A stretch of 64,000 nucleotides of DNA, taken from NCBI GenBank assembly GCA_040376705.1, contig JBEIQE010000006.1, positions 1 to 64,000 on the forward strand, read 5' to 3'. The DNA is from JBEIQE01 sp040376705 (GTDB lineage Bacteria > Pseudomonadota > Alphaproteobacteria > UBA2400). The notes beneath the pieces were generated by a model. It saw nothing but the letters and a program-made list of their open reading frames with translations, had not been told where the DNA came from and made no database searches. The first letter of the stretch is position 1, and every line of letters starts with the position of its first letter. Below are positions 43,492-52,510 of the stretch, in pieces. The position numbers were made by a program, and so were the translations under genes.

Positions 43492-44853
43492 TTACTGCCC
43501 CGCTATGGTAAGACCGTTTATCAGCAGGCTCGGGCTGTCCATACCGTGGCGGCGCTCAAGATCATTCGCCGGAATGATGTTCTTGAAAATATCAGCCAGA
43601 TTGCCAGCTACTGTGAGCTCGCTTACGGGATAAGCCAGTTTGCCATTCTCAATCCAGTAGCCGCTGGCGCCGCGGCTGTAATCACCCGTCACCATATTGG
43701 TGCCATGACCCAGTGTATCGGTAAGGAACAAACCCTGCTTGATATCGGCAATCATCTCTTCAACACTGGCCGTACCCGCCTCGAGCCACACATTGCTGGC
43801 CGAGGGGCTGGGAGCCGAGCCCACACCACGCGCACCGTGGCCGGTTGGCGTAAGGCCGAGTTTACGCGCCGAGCGCAAATCGAGCAGCCAGGTGGTGAGT
43901 ACGCCATGATCAATCAGGCGATGTGCTTTGGTCTCAAGCCCTTCGCCGTCAAACGCACGCGAACGGGGGCCGCGCGGCACGAACGGATCTTCAAAGATAT
44001 TGATATGCGCACCGCACACAGCCTGACCGAGTTTATCCTTCAGGAAGGTACTGCCCCGCGCAACCGACGAGCCGTTGATGGCGCCCACCAAGTGGCTCAC
44101 GATATCGCGTGCCTGTCGCGCCTCGTAGATTACCGGCACCTGCTGGCTGGTCTGGCGGCGCGGATTAAGGCGGCGCAAGGTGCGCTCGGCCGCACTTTTG
44201 CCAATCGCATGCGGCGACTTGAGATCAGACCAGTAGGTGGCGTGGTCATAATCGTAATCGCGCTCCATATTGGTACCCTCGCCGGCCAGCACCGTGGTGC
44301 TGATGCTGGCTGAGCTGCGCGAATACTGCCCAACAAAACCATTTGATACTGCAAGCGTAATATCGCTACGTCCCCAGCTCGCATCGCCGCCTTCAGTGTT
44401 GCGAATACCCTCAACTGCCAGAGCGGCAGCCTCAACCTCGCCAGCAGCCTTAATCAGCATCGCAGGCTCGGGCTCAACCGGGTCGCACAGATCGAGCGGC
44501 TTGATGCTGCGGATAATCTGCCCCGGCGCAGCAATACCGGCATATGGATCTTCAGGAGTTGAATCGGCAATACCGAGTACACGCTCGATCATGCCGTCGA
44601 GCTTGCCGAGGGCAAAGTCAGAGGTGGCGATCATCGCCTGCTTCTGGCCCTTGAACACGCGCAGGCCCACTTCAGCGCTTTCGCTGCGCTCGATCATCTC
44701 GGTTTTTCCATTACGCAGAGTCACGCTGAGCGAGGTTGAACGCACCAAGACGGCATCCGCCGCGCTGGCGCCCTGTTTACGGGCGCGCTTGAGGATATCC
44801 TCCAGCAGGTTGGCATCTGGAACGGGGGAAGATTTTGGCGCAGACATATTCAT
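43492..44853 (-). CDS. pmbA: PmbA/TldE, non-catalytic subunit of the TldD/TldE protease
   Basis: A 453-residue protein of the TldD/PmbA family, which forms a heterodimer with TldD to cut unstructured peptides (microcin maturation, antitoxin turnover). Family segments include VSNGFVGQYSRSSASIS, GSSVARGSTFLKDKLG and TDTLGHGTNMVTGDYSRGASG. As usual for TldE it lacks the HExxxH site that TldD has. The partner tldD lies 10 kb away at 54325-55758. ATGs at 44853 and 44847 are both possible starts. Confidence 0.93.
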   Translation of the reverse strand: MNMSAPKSSPVPDANLLEDILKRARKQGASAADAVLVRSTSLSVTLRNGKTEMIERSESAEVGLRVFKGQKQAMIATSDFALGKLDGMIERVLGIADSTPEDPYAGIAAPGQIIRSIKPLDLCDPVEPEPAMLIKAAGEVEAAALAVEGIRNTEGGDASWGRSDITLAVSNGFVGQYSRSSASISTTVLAGEGTNMERDYDYDHATYWSDLKSPHAIGKSAAERTLRRLNPRRQTSQQVPVIYEARQARDIVSHLVGAINGSSVARGSTFLKDKLGQAVCGAHINIFEDPFVPRGPRSRAFDGEGLETKAHRLIDHGVLTTWLLDLRSARKLGLTPTGHGARGVGSAPSPSASNVWLEAGTASVEEMIADIKQGLFLTDTLGHGTNMVTGDYSRGASGYWIENGKLAYPVSELTVAGNLADIFKNIIPANDLERRHGMDSPSLLINGLTIAGQ

Positions 44854-44901
44854 GCCGCAAAAGTAACCCGCCTGCGCCTGTCCGGCAAGCCAAGGAAAAG
44901 A

Positions 44902-45195
44902 CTAAACCTGCGGTTCGGGATACCAGCCGCGACGGTCGATCCCCTTCACTTCGGGACGGCCCTTCAATTCTTTGGTAAATTTAAACATGGTCTGGCCATC
45001 TGGCATGACGGTGCCTTCATCGCGCACAAACACCAGCGGTATGCCGGGGACGACAGCGCCCAGCTGAGATGCCTCAGCACCTTTTGGTTTGAAACCCATG
45101 GCACGGAAGTCGGCCAACAGCTCGCTACGTACCTGAGGCGATGCCGCGGGGTCGAGATATAATGCAAAAACGTAGTTCTCGCCGCCGCTTGCCAT
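44902..45195 (-). CDS. Hypothetical 97-residue protein
   Basis: A small soluble protein with no signal peptide or membrane segment. It has an N-terminal strand-helix-strand look (NYVFALYLDPAA, VRSELLADFRAMGFKPKG) and ends WYPEPQV. It lies 48 bases upstream of pmbA on the same strand and 83 bases after the MOSC gene, so it may be in the same transcript. No family is recognised; the ribosome site is weak. Confidence 0.6.
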   Translation of the reverse strand: MASGGENYVFALYLDPAASPQVRSELLADFRAMGFKPKGAEASQLGAVVPGIPLVFVRDEGTVMPDGQTMFKFTKELKGRPEVKGIDRRGWYPEPQV

Positions 45196-45278
45196 TTGAT
45201 AAGTCCGTGAGCCGTTGCGTGTATTTCAAAATACGCAGTCGCCTCACAAGCTGCAACCTGTATCGCCTAAAATGCTGC

Positions 45279-46118
45279 TCATACCAGACGGGCAAACTCA
45301 GGCGTACGCTGGCGCGTTTCAACGACAACACCATCGCCTACACGGATAATGCCTTCATTCCCCTGCATATTTCGCATCGTTGCATTCACACCAAACAGCA
45401 TGCCCATCTCGTCTTTGGAAAAACGGAACTTGCGTAAAGTACGAATGGGCTCTTTGCCATCCTCAACGCCAAGGGCCTGATCCACCTGCGTCATGTTACA
45501 ACGCGAGCATGGCTTCATCATCTCGAGCCGGATATCGCCAACCTGTATCAAATGCCAGCTATCTTCATCCCATGCGGTTGCGCCATCAATCACCACATTT
45601 GGACGAAAGCGGTTCATGGGTAATGGCGCAGGCAAACGCGTGTTAAGGTCAGCCAGCGAAGCTGTAGTTGTAATAAGCAGCGGGAAGCCATCCGCCAGCG
45701 ATACCTCGTCGCCCTCTTTAGCGCGGCTTGAGGTGGCAGTACGCGTAATGCTATCGGGCAGATGCACCAAGCGGCAGGGCTGGCCTAAAAACTGCGAGAG
45801 CCACTCATTCACCTCATAACTGGCAATCGGTAACTCGAGCACTGATTTCCACACCTCAACTGCCATACGCGGGCCATTTGGCACAGCCACATCAAGCGTA
45901 GGCATATCAGGTGCATTCAGCACCAAACCATCCGCGGCCAAAGCCACACTGATAAGGGCCATTTTGGGGTGATGGCGCTGGGTCATGAACTTGCCTGTAT
46001 TATCCACCACCATATAACGGCGGTCATGCTGCAGGCCGCGGGCAAACACGTTAGTCTCTTGCAAGGTGATGCTACCGCAGGACTTGATAGGGTAGATATG
46101 AAGGGATGAGACGATCAT
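45279..46118 (-). CDS. MOSC-domain molybdenum enzyme (YcbX/mARC-like)
   Basis: A 279-residue protein with an N-terminal MOSC beta-barrel (HIYPIKSCGSITLQETNVF, then GLQHDRRYMVVD) and a C-terminal MOSC domain whose cofactor Cys lies in MKPCSRCNMTQVD. The family reduces N-hydroxylated compounds using molybdenum cofactor. It lacks the C-terminal ferredoxin domain of some YcbX proteins. The ATG at 46118 overlaps the ubiA stop by four bases, fixing this start over a longer frame beginning at 46193. Confidence 0.88.
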   Translation of the reverse strand: MIVSSLHIYPIKSCGSITLQETNVFARGLQHDRRYMVVDNTGKFMTQRHHPKMALISVALAADGLVLNAPDMPTLDVAVPNGPRMAVEVWKSVLELPIASYEVNEWLSQFLGQPCRLVHLPDSITRTATSSRAKEGDEVSLADGFPLLITTTASLADLNTRLPAPLPMNRFRPNVVIDGATAWDEDSWHLIQVGDIRLEMMKPCSRCNMTQVDQALGVEDGKEPIRTLRKFRFSKDEMGMLFGVNATMRNMQGNEGIIRVGDGVVVETRQRTPEFARLV

Positions 46119-46993
46119 GATAACCTGCCTGTAAGAATAGCCGCCAGCACCAGCATGCCAGTAATGCGATTGGCCCTGAAGGCCGCGATGCACGAGGCCG
46201 GATCATCAACTCGCCAGCCTTTATATAAAAGCACCACCTGTAAAGCAACCAGCACAAGGCCGGTGTAGTAGAACAACCCGCTGCTTGCTGTAAGACCGAC
46301 CAAAACCAGCAGCACAAAGGCACCTGTATAAAATCCGGCAATCCACTGGCGGCTCTTTTGGCCAAACAACCGTGCGGTCGACTTGACGCCAATCAACGCA
46401 TCATCTTTAGTATCGGCATGCGCATAGATTGTATCATACGCCAGCGTCCACAGCACACCAGCAGCATACAGCGGCCAGACCCATGCGGGCAATGTGTTGG
46501 TGGCAGCGGATGCCCCTATCAACACGCCCCAGTTAAAGGTGAAGCCTAAAAACGCCTGCGGCCACCATGTCACGCGCTTCATCAGCGGATAAGCGACGAT
46601 CAGGACAAGCGAAAGCGCGCCCAAGCCCACCGTGAGCCAGTTGAACTGCAACAGAATGACCAGCCCGATGAGACACAGCAGCGCTAAAAAAGCCAAAGCC
46701 TGTTTGGTACTCACAGCGCCTGAGGCCAAAGGCCGGGCGCGTGTGCGCTCAACCTGCGCATCGATGTCTTTATCCCACAGGTCATTCACCACACAGCCGG
46801 CACCACGCATCACCACCGCGCCCACCGCGAACCATATGTAGTAGAGCAACGGTGCCTGCCCGAGGGCCAAGGCCCACCAGCCCGGCAGCAAGAGCAGCCA
46901 TGTACCAATCGGGCGGTCGAGCCGCATGAGCAGCGCGTAAGGCAACAGTGCTGGCGGCAGGAAGCTGAGCGGCTTGATATCGGTAAAGCTCAT
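46115..46993 (-). CDS. ubiA: 4-hydroxybenzoate polyprenyltransferase
   Basis: A 292-residue polytopic membrane enzyme that attaches the polyprenyl tail to 4-hydroxybenzoate in ubiquinone synthesis. Both Asp-rich diphosphate motifs are present: NDLWDKDIDAQVERTRARPL and DTIYAHADTKDD, and LMRLDRPIGTWLLLLPGWWA is typical of the bacterial UbiA N-terminus. The ATG at 46993 overlaps the upstream peptidase stop by four bases; the frame extends six bases further to a GTG. Confidence 0.94.
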   Translation of the reverse strand: MSFTDIKPLSFLPPALLPYALLMRLDRPIGTWLLLLPGWWALALGQAPLLYYIWFAVGAVVMRGAGCVVNDLWDKDIDAQVERTRARPLASGAVSTKQALAFLALLCLIGLVILLQFNWLTVGLGALSLVLIVAYPLMKRVTWWPQAFLGFTFNWGVLIGASAATNTLPAWVWPLYAAGVLWTLAYDTIYAHADTKDDALIGVKSTARLFGQKSRQWIAGFYTGAFVLLVLVGLTASSGLFYYTGLVLVALQVVLLYKGWRVDDPASCIAAFRANRITGMLVLAAILTGRLS

Positions 46994-47454
46994 GACCACG
47001 TCTCCGGCAGGTCCTCATGCCACTTATGGCCATCGAACCACTTCACCTGCTTGCGGTTAGCACCCGCTACATAAGACACATGAATCCAGCGCTCGCTGGC
47101 CGAGCGCTCAAGCAGCAACTGGTCATAATCGAGCGTATCCTTCATCCAGTTTACTACCTCCAAGAGGTTAGTGCCGGGCAACTGGAAGTCGACCGCGCAA
47201 CCCATCATATGCTGCGAGGTGGCGCTACCACCCACGCGCTCGTTAAGAGCAGGACAACGGTAACCACTGGTAATCTGCGGGCGGGTATTGAATTGCGCCA
47301 ATACAGGCTCGAGCAACAGCTCGGCCAGCCGGGCAAGGCGCGGCACAACTTCGGCCTCATGCGGCACGTTCTCGATATCCATGAGCAGCGCGGTCTCGCT
47401 GGCCAGAAAGTCGTAGAGGTTAAAGTGCTTGGTCAGACGCTGGTTTTCCATCAT
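46990..47454 (-). CDS. Peptidase M15A-like (phage endolysin-type) protein
   Basis: A 154-residue protein of the M15A_3 type: ITSGYRCPALNERVGG, SQHMMGCAVDF (zinc His and Asp) and WIHVSYV (third His). These enzymes are D-Ala-D-Ala or peptidoglycan cross-link peptidases often found in phages and as chromosomal copies. There is no signal peptide, which fits a phage-derived or cytoplasm-released enzyme. GAGGAT precedes tandem ATG codons at 47454/47451. No other phage gene is nearby. The stop overlaps ubiA. Confidence 0.85.
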   Translation of the reverse strand: MMENQRLTKHFNLYDFLASETALLMDIENVPHEAEVVPRLARLAELLLEPVLAQFNTRPQITSGYRCPALNERVGGSATSQHMMGCAVDFQLPGTNLLEVVNWMKDTLDYDQLLLERSASERWIHVSYVAGANRKQVKWFDGHKWHEDLPETWS

Positions 47455-47500
47455 ATCCTCTATAGCCTTTTACAAAACGGCAGTCTAATCTTACCCGACG

Positions 47501-48235
47501 ATGGGAGCCTCACTCCGAACACGCCTGTTTGTCGAAACGCCGCTTTTAGCTGGCGCTACCGTTCCCCTGCGGCCTGAACAAGTACATTACCTGCGCAATG
47601 TGCTGCGCCTTGCGCCGGGTGTTGAGATTGCTGTGTTCAACGGCAAGGATGGTGAATGGATTGGCCGGATTGACGAGCTGGGCAAAGAGCGCGGCAGCGT
47701 GATTGCCGATCGCAAACTGCGCGAGCAGAGCTGCCCGCCAGATGTCTGGCTGCTGTTTGCCCCCATCAAGCGCGATGCAATTGATCTGGTAGCCGAGAAG
47801 AGCAGCGAGCTGGGCGCAAGTGTAATCTGGCCCGTACTCACCCGCCATACAGATGTTGCGCGTGTGAACATCGAGCGCCTGCGTGCCAACGCGCATGAAG
47901 CGGCCGAACAGTCTGAGCGGTTATGCGTACCTGATGTGCGCGATCCGGTGGATCTTCCCAAGATTCTGGCCGAATGGCCCAAAGACCGCCCCCTTATTGT
48001 ATGTGCCGAAATTGGCGATGCGCGCCCGATTGCCGATGTGATCAAGGATATCCCTAACGGCCCTGTTGCCATCCTCATCGGGCCTGAAGGCGGCTTTGCC
48101 CGCTCCGAGCTTGATATGGTGCTTTCAAAACCATTTGCTAAGCCTGCCCGCCTTGGCCCTCGCATTTTAAGGGCTGAAACCGCGGCCATGGCTGCACTTA
48201 CTTGTTGGCAAGCGCTAAAAGGCGACTGGGCTTAA
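47501..48235 (+). CDS. rsmE: 16S rRNA m3U1498 methyltransferase RsmE
   Basis: A 244-residue SPOUT enzyme that methylates U1498 in the ribosomal decoding region. It has an N-terminal PUA-like domain (RLFVETPLLAGATVPL, HYLRNVLRL) and C-terminal knot motifs LIGPEGGFARSELD and LGPRILRAETAAMAAL. Length is normal. In many alphaproteobacteria rsmE lies near ubiA and gshA, as here. Confidence 0.95.
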   Translation: MGASLRTRLFVETPLLAGATVPLRPEQVHYLRNVLRLAPGVEIAVFNGKDGEWIGRIDELGKERGSVIADRKLREQSCPPDVWLLFAPIKRDAIDLVAEKSSELGASVIWPVLTRHTDVARVNIERLRANAHEAAEQSERLCVPDVRDPVDLPKILAEWPKDRPLIVCAEIGDARPIADVIKDIPNGPVAILIGPEGGFARSELDMVLSKPFAKPARLGPRILRAETAAMAALTCWQALKGDWA

Positions 48236-48336
48236 GTAGCCCTCAAAAAAACATTACTCGCCACTGGAAAACTCCTCACACCGTGCTAATTCTATGAGAA
48301 CTGCTCGATATTTCTCAGGCAAACGGGGCAAGTATA

Positions 48337-48861
48337 ATGACTCATCAATCAGCAAAACGTGGCTTCAATCTGGTCGAAGCCGCCATTGTCTTGGGTGTTA
48401 TCGGTCTTGTTATTGGCGGTATCTGGGTGGCAGCCGCGAGTGTGCAAAGCAATCTGCGCAAAACAAACGCTATGACCGGCCTTATTCAGATTGCTACGAA
48501 CACCGCCAATCTGCTTAAAAACCACGCCTATCCCGCTGGTCCGCAAATCGATATCACAACGCAGATGATCAGCGCGGGAGCCCTGCCCGGCAACTTTGTA
48601 GATGGCACCGCGGGTGTAAATCCATTTGGCGGCGCAGTTTTTGTTTACATACCCAATGCAGCCTCTCCACAAATCCGTGTGCAGTTCCGCTCGGTCCCGC
48701 GCGATGCCTGTATTGAGTTTACAACGCGCGCCATTCTAAACGGGCTGGCCAGCCTTACTGTAAACAGCAATCTCTATTCAACCTTTCCTGTAACATTACT
48801 TGCCGCGACTAACGCCTGCACCACGGGCCCCAATACACTTTCTTGGAACTTCAATCGCTAA
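48337..48861 (+). CDS. Type IV prepilin-like protein A
   Basis: A 174-residue protein with a prepilin leader (MTHQSAKRG, cleaved before F) followed by FNLVEAAIVLGVIGLVIGG, with the +5 Glu of type IV pilins and pseudopilins. The C-terminal globular part has a Cys pair (DACIEF and NACTTG) that could form the usual disulfide loop. No pilus assembly gene is near. A second, TAG-split prepilin with nearly the same N-terminus lies at 51730-52347. Confidence 0.85.
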   Translation: MTHQSAKRGFNLVEAAIVLGVIGLVIGGIWVAAASVQSNLRKTNAMTGLIQIATNTANLLKNHAYPAGPQIDITTQMISAGALPGNFVDGTAGVNPFGGAVFVYIPNAASPQIRVQFRSVPRDACIEFTTRAILNGLASLTVNSNLYSTFPVTLLAATNACTTGPNTLSWNFNR

Positions 48862-49070
48862 CGCCTGATAGCCATAGATGGAGTCGGAGTGCCTATAAAA
48901 TAGGCGTTTATGGAGTAATTCCAACGGCTTGCATTAACTTCCTGTAAACCAACTAAATATCTGATTTGCCTATAATTTTAGCCGTTTTGGTGGCGATACT
49001 TGTTGGCATGTGCCGCAACGCTGGCTAGGGTTTGCTCAGTCCTCACCAACCCCAATCAAGGAGTTTTCAA

Positions 49071-49184
49071 ATGAGCGCGACCAAGACACAGAACAAGCAA
49101 GCCAAAGCCCCCGCCGCCAAGGCAACTGCAGCTGCAGCACCTGTAGCCACAGCCCCTAAGGCCAAGGCTCCTGCTAACGCTTAA
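49071..49184 (+). CDS. 37-residue Ala/Lys-rich basic protein
   Basis: The ATG at 49071, with AGGAG eight bases upstream, encodes MSATKTQNKQAKAPAAKA and continues as Ala/Pro/Lys repeats (APVATAPKAKAPANA) to TAA. The composition resembles histone H1-like or HU-tail sequences, so DNA or RNA binding is possible. A strong terminator begins 20 bases after the stop and TATAAT lies at 48971-48976, so it is a compact monocistronic gene. Expression seems likely; function is unknown. Confidence 0.6.
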   Translation: MSATKTQNKQAKAPAAKATAAAAPVATAPKAKAPANA

Positions 49185-49203
49185 GCTTATTGCTTACTGC
49201 TGA

Positions 49204-49235
49204 GAAAGGCCCTCACTTTGGGGGCCTTTCTTTTT
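49204..49235 (+). terminator. Strong rho-independent terminator after the Ala/Lys-rich gene
   Basis: GAAAGGCCC (49204-49212) pairs with GGGCCTTTC (49222-49230) around a nine-base loop, followed by five T. Confidence 0.9.
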
Positions 49236-49284
49236 GGCTTTTCGCGGGTAGACGCTTGCATGCAATCAGCTTAAATCTTTTAGC

Positions 49285-50652
49285 ATGTCAGTTGTAAGCT
49301 CTGTCCCCGCCACTCCCGTTACCCATAAGCGTCAGCTGGTCAGCTGGCTCGAGACTGGTGGCCGCACGCCGGACCGCTGGCGCATTGGCACCGAGCACGA
49401 GAAATTCCTGTTCGACCGCGAGACCCTGCGCCCCCTGCCTTATGAAGGCGAAAGTGGTATCAAAGCCCTGATGGAAGAACTGCAGGCATTCAAATGGCAG
49501 CCGGTTATGGAAGGCGAGACCCTTATTGGTCTCAAGCGTAACGATGAAGCCATTTCGCTCGAGCCGGGTGGCCAGTTCGAGCTGTCTGGCGCGCCGCTGC
49601 TTAACCTGCACGAAACCGCGATGGAGTTTCACCATCACCTTGACGAAGTAAGCAGCGTTGGCCGCGTACTGGGCTTTGCGGCCATGGGTATGGGCTTCCA
49701 GCCCAAATGGACACGCGATGACATGCCATGGATGCCCAAGGGCCGCTACAAGATCATGCGCGAGTATATGCCTAAAGTAGGCACCCTTGGCCTTGATATG
49801 ATGAAGCGCAGCTGCACCGTACAGGTAAACCTCGATTTTGCCGATGAAGCCGACATGGTGCGCAAGATGCAGGTCAGCCTCGCCCTGCAGCCGATTGTGG
49901 GCGCGCTGTTTGCTACATCACCGTTCAAAGAGGGTGTGCCGACCGGCGATCACAGCTACCGCAACCGCATCTGGCAGGATACCGATAATCAGCGCTCCGG
50001 CCCGCTCGACTTTGCCTTCACCAGCTTTGGCTTTGAGCAGTATGTCGATTGGGCACTGCAGGTGCCCATGTACTTCGTTTACCGTAATGGCGGCTACATC
50101 GATGTAAGCGGCGCTTCGTTCCTCGACTTCATGAACGGCAAGCTTGAGCAGTTGCCCGGCGAAGTGGCGACCATGGCCGATTGGGCCGATCACCTGACCA
50201 CCCTGTTCCCCATGGTGCGCCTGAAGCGTTATATCGAAATGCGCGGCGCCGATATGGGCGATGCCGAAATGGCCATGGCCCTGCCTGCACTATGGACCGG
50301 CTTGCTGTACGATTCAGTTTCGCTCGACCAAGCGGCACAGCTGGTGCGTGAGTGGACTGCGCCCGAGCGTGCTTATATGTATCTGCACAGCCCGCGTCTT
50401 GGCATACGCGATGAGATCAAGCCCGGCCGCAGCCTGCGCGCGGTAGCAGCCGATATGGTGAAAATTGCCTCGCAGGGCCTCAAGCGCCGCGCGATTGCCA
50501 GCTACTCCGGTGGCGATGAGAGCATTTACCTGCAGCCGCTGCATAACATTCTCGACTATGGCGTAACCCATGCCGAAGACATGCTACGCCGCTATTTCGA
50601 TGAATGGGACCGCGATATCAATCGCGTTTTCGCCCACGCCCGAATTGCCTAA
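49285..50652 (+). CDS. gshA: Glutamate-cysteine ligase, plant/alphaproteobacterial type
   Basis: A 455-residue enzyme for the first step of glutathione synthesis, joining Glu and Cys with ATP. The sequence RIGTEHEKFLFDRETLRPL, the segment EAISLEPGGQFELSGAPL and MKRSCTVQVNLDFADEADM are typical of the GCS2 plant-like class found in alphaproteobacteria. Length is normal. It may support the metal and thiol stress functions encoded elsewhere in the window. Confidence 0.93.
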   Translation: MSVVSSVPATPVTHKRQLVSWLETGGRTPDRWRIGTEHEKFLFDRETLRPLPYEGESGIKALMEELQAFKWQPVMEGETLIGLKRNDEAISLEPGGQFELSGAPLLNLHETAMEFHHHLDEVSSVGRVLGFAAMGMGFQPKWTRDDMPWMPKGRYKIMREYMPKVGTLGLDMMKRSCTVQVNLDFADEADMVRKMQVSLALQPIVGALFATSPFKEGVPTGDHSYRNRIWQDTDNQRSGPLDFAFTSFGFEQYVDWALQVPMYFVYRNGGYIDVSGASFLDFMNGKLEQLPGEVATMADWADHLTTLFPMVRLKRYIEMRGADMGDAEMAMALPALWTGLLYDSVSLDQAAQLVREWTAPERAYMYLHSPRLGIRDEIKPGRSLRAVAADMVKIASQGLKRRAIASYSGGDESIYLQPLHNILDYGVTHAEDMLRRYFDEWDRDINRVFAHARIA

Positions 50653-50739
50653 GTCTTAAATTTTAAAGGCAAATTCGCCCCTCATTCCCAAGCGGAATTA
50701 TATGGAAATGGCTTTGGCGACTATGCTATTTTCACGCCT

Positions 50740-51726
50740 ATGACCAATCCCGACACTCTGAGCCGTCTTGCCGCCCGCCAGCGCAAGGAGCAGGTTTTTG
50801 CCCAGGCCAAGCGCGAACAACTCGCCCCTATGCAGGCCGAGCGCGCAGGCCTCATCAAGACCCTCGAGACCACGCTTGAGCATTTCATGGCTGGCGCGAT
50901 GCCCGACCTTTCAGAAGCGTCACTCGCCCCGTTCGAGCAAGCGGTAAAGGATAACATGCTTGAGGTTGGGCCAACGGCCCTCGCCGAAAAGCTCAAGCGC
51001 CAGAGCGAACACGCCAACAAGCTGTGCCAACGCTATGAGCGCGAGTTCAACATCTACCAGATGGCCGAATATCTGCCGGATGAAGAAAAGCGCCTGAGCC
51101 AAGCCCGCAGCAAGCTGGCAGATGCCCAGCGCAGCTACGAGCGCGCCGAGATGGAGCTTGAGCCGCTGGCCGCGCTTAACGACAAGCTCTCATCCCTCAA
51201 CCTCATGCCGGTTACGCCGGAAACTGCCGCACAATTCACTCGCAGTGCCGGTACCAGCCATTACCTGCGCCTGCTGCGTGATAAAGCCTACCGCACTGCC
51301 TGGCCGGTGATCTCGGCCATCGAGAGCAACGGCACCAGCATCACCGATATGATGCAGCAGCGCCTTTCCATGATGCAGGATCTGCTGGTGCAGGAACAGC
51401 AGGTTGAGCTGCAGGATATGGAAGTGACCCGCCAGCGTGGCTGGGTTGAGGCTTTTGTCATCGCCTGGACCAGCCGCCTTTCGGAGAAGCAGATTCTCGC
51501 CGAAGTACGTCAGGCTATGGCCGACTATATGCACGAAGCTGGCTTCCGTACCAATATCGCTGCGCACTTTGAGCGCCGCTACCCGGCTACGCTTGAATCA
51601 CTCTTCGATAAAATCGATGAACTGAACAAGAGCACCCGCCGCTTCCTGCTGGGCTTTGATGCCAATTACGAAGTCGGCCGTATTGAAGTGGCCGACGAGC
51701 TGGCCAGCCGCCAGCGCACGGCTTGA
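50740..51726 (+). CDS. Coiled-coil protein of an unrecognised family (short paralogue)
   Basis: A 328-residue soluble, mostly helical protein with long charged heptad-like stretches (about 1-145 and 210-328). The central segment PVTPETAAQFTR through AYRTAWPVISAIESNGTSIT matches RITPETLAQYDR through AYREARPVLDGYAKDGIDLT in the 585-residue protein at 52511, so the two are paralogues sharing a novel domain. There is no signal peptide, membrane helix or enzyme motif. Role unknown; an intracellular scaffold is one possibility. Confidence 0.7.
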   Translation: MTNPDTLSRLAARQRKEQVFAQAKREQLAPMQAERAGLIKTLETTLEHFMAGAMPDLSEASLAPFEQAVKDNMLEVGPTALAEKLKRQSEHANKLCQRYEREFNIYQMAEYLPDEEKRLSQARSKLADAQRSYERAEMELEPLAALNDKLSSLNLMPVTPETAAQFTRSAGTSHYLRLLRDKAYRTAWPVISAIESNGTSITDMMQQRLSMMQDLLVQEQQVELQDMEVTRQRGWVEAFVIAWTSRLSEKQILAEVRQAMADYMHEAGFRTNIAAHFERRYPATLESLFDKIDELNKSTRRFLLGFDANYEVGRIEVADELASRQRTA

Positions 51727-51729
51727 GCT

Positions 51730-52347
51730 TTATCTAAGCGTAAGCGGTACTGTAAACATCAGACTTGCAATTGAAACGCTGCCGTTTGCCGTGCATGCGC
51801 CATTGATCATGTCATGCGTGACAATCCAGATACCATTGACCTGAACAAACGTATCCTTACGGCCTAAAATCATTTTGGAAACAACATTGATGCATAAAGC
51901 AGGCGAAAACTTGCTGGTTGGCCCGGCATTAAATGAAATCGCCGCAGCCGGACCACTGGCACCGGTCACAGCATTCACCTCAACTGCCTGACCGGTAGGC
52001 AGAATTATCGCATCATCTCCGCGCACCCAGTTTTTAGGGAAAAGGCCCATTTTAGCGGCCACTGTCACAGAGGCGCCGAACTAGAGCGTCACGCCTGAGC
52101 CGGTTACTACATGCGATGGCACCTTGTTTTCAATCTCGGTCATCGCACTTAGGAAACCTTTTGACAGCTCAGAGGCGGTCATATTCTCGCTCACCTGACT
52201 GGCCGCAATCCATATACCACCGATAATAAGCCCGATAACACCCAGCACAATTGCGGCCTCAACCAGATTGAAGCCACGGCATTTTTCGGGCCGCATAAAA
52301 ATTCTATAAAAGATAGAATGGGATGTTGTGTGAGCTGGATATAACAT
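51730..52347 (-). pseudogene. Type IV prepilin-like gene B split by one in-frame TAG
   Basis: A single frame runs from ATG 52347 (or 52296, MRPEKCRG, a more typical short leader) to 51730, interrupted only by TAG at 52083-52081. Before the stop are the leader and FNLVEAAIVLGVIGLIIGG, almost identical to the prepilin at 48337. After it come AKMGLFPKNW, SPALCINVVSKMI and NGACTANG, which parallel the middle and the Cys pair of that protein. The full product would be about 204 residues from 52347 or 187 from 52296; the stop leaves 88 or 71. It could be a nonsense pseudogene, a read-through gene or a sequencing error. It lies opposite to and between the two coiled-coil paralogues. Confidence 0.75.
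52301..52319. repeat. 7-bp inverted repeat in prepilin B leader
   Basis: ATTCTAT (52301-52307) pairs with ATAGAAT (52313-52319) around AAAAG, just upstream of the internal ATG at 52296 on the minus strand. It could be an operator or an mRNA hairpin if translation starts at 52296. Confidence 0.3.
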
Positions 52348-52510
52348 CAGTTAACCTAACACCGGTGCAGCTGCCGTCTACCTGCATAATTGTAATATCA
52401 GCTGACTGCACTGTCATAAATAGTTCATCTGCCTGTCATCAGCCTGTCACCAGTGCCGAGTAGGGTTCCCTTGCGAAGACCAATCAAGGTCGGAAAATAA
52501 GGGAAACGAA

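Noticed and set aside
22295..52083. TAG reassigned to an amino acid genome-wide
   Set aside because: Several conserved genes end with TAG at their normal C-termini (HlyD at 20516, short kinase at 30167, TPR protein at 31037, YdjM-like at 24767), so TAG still terminates translation.
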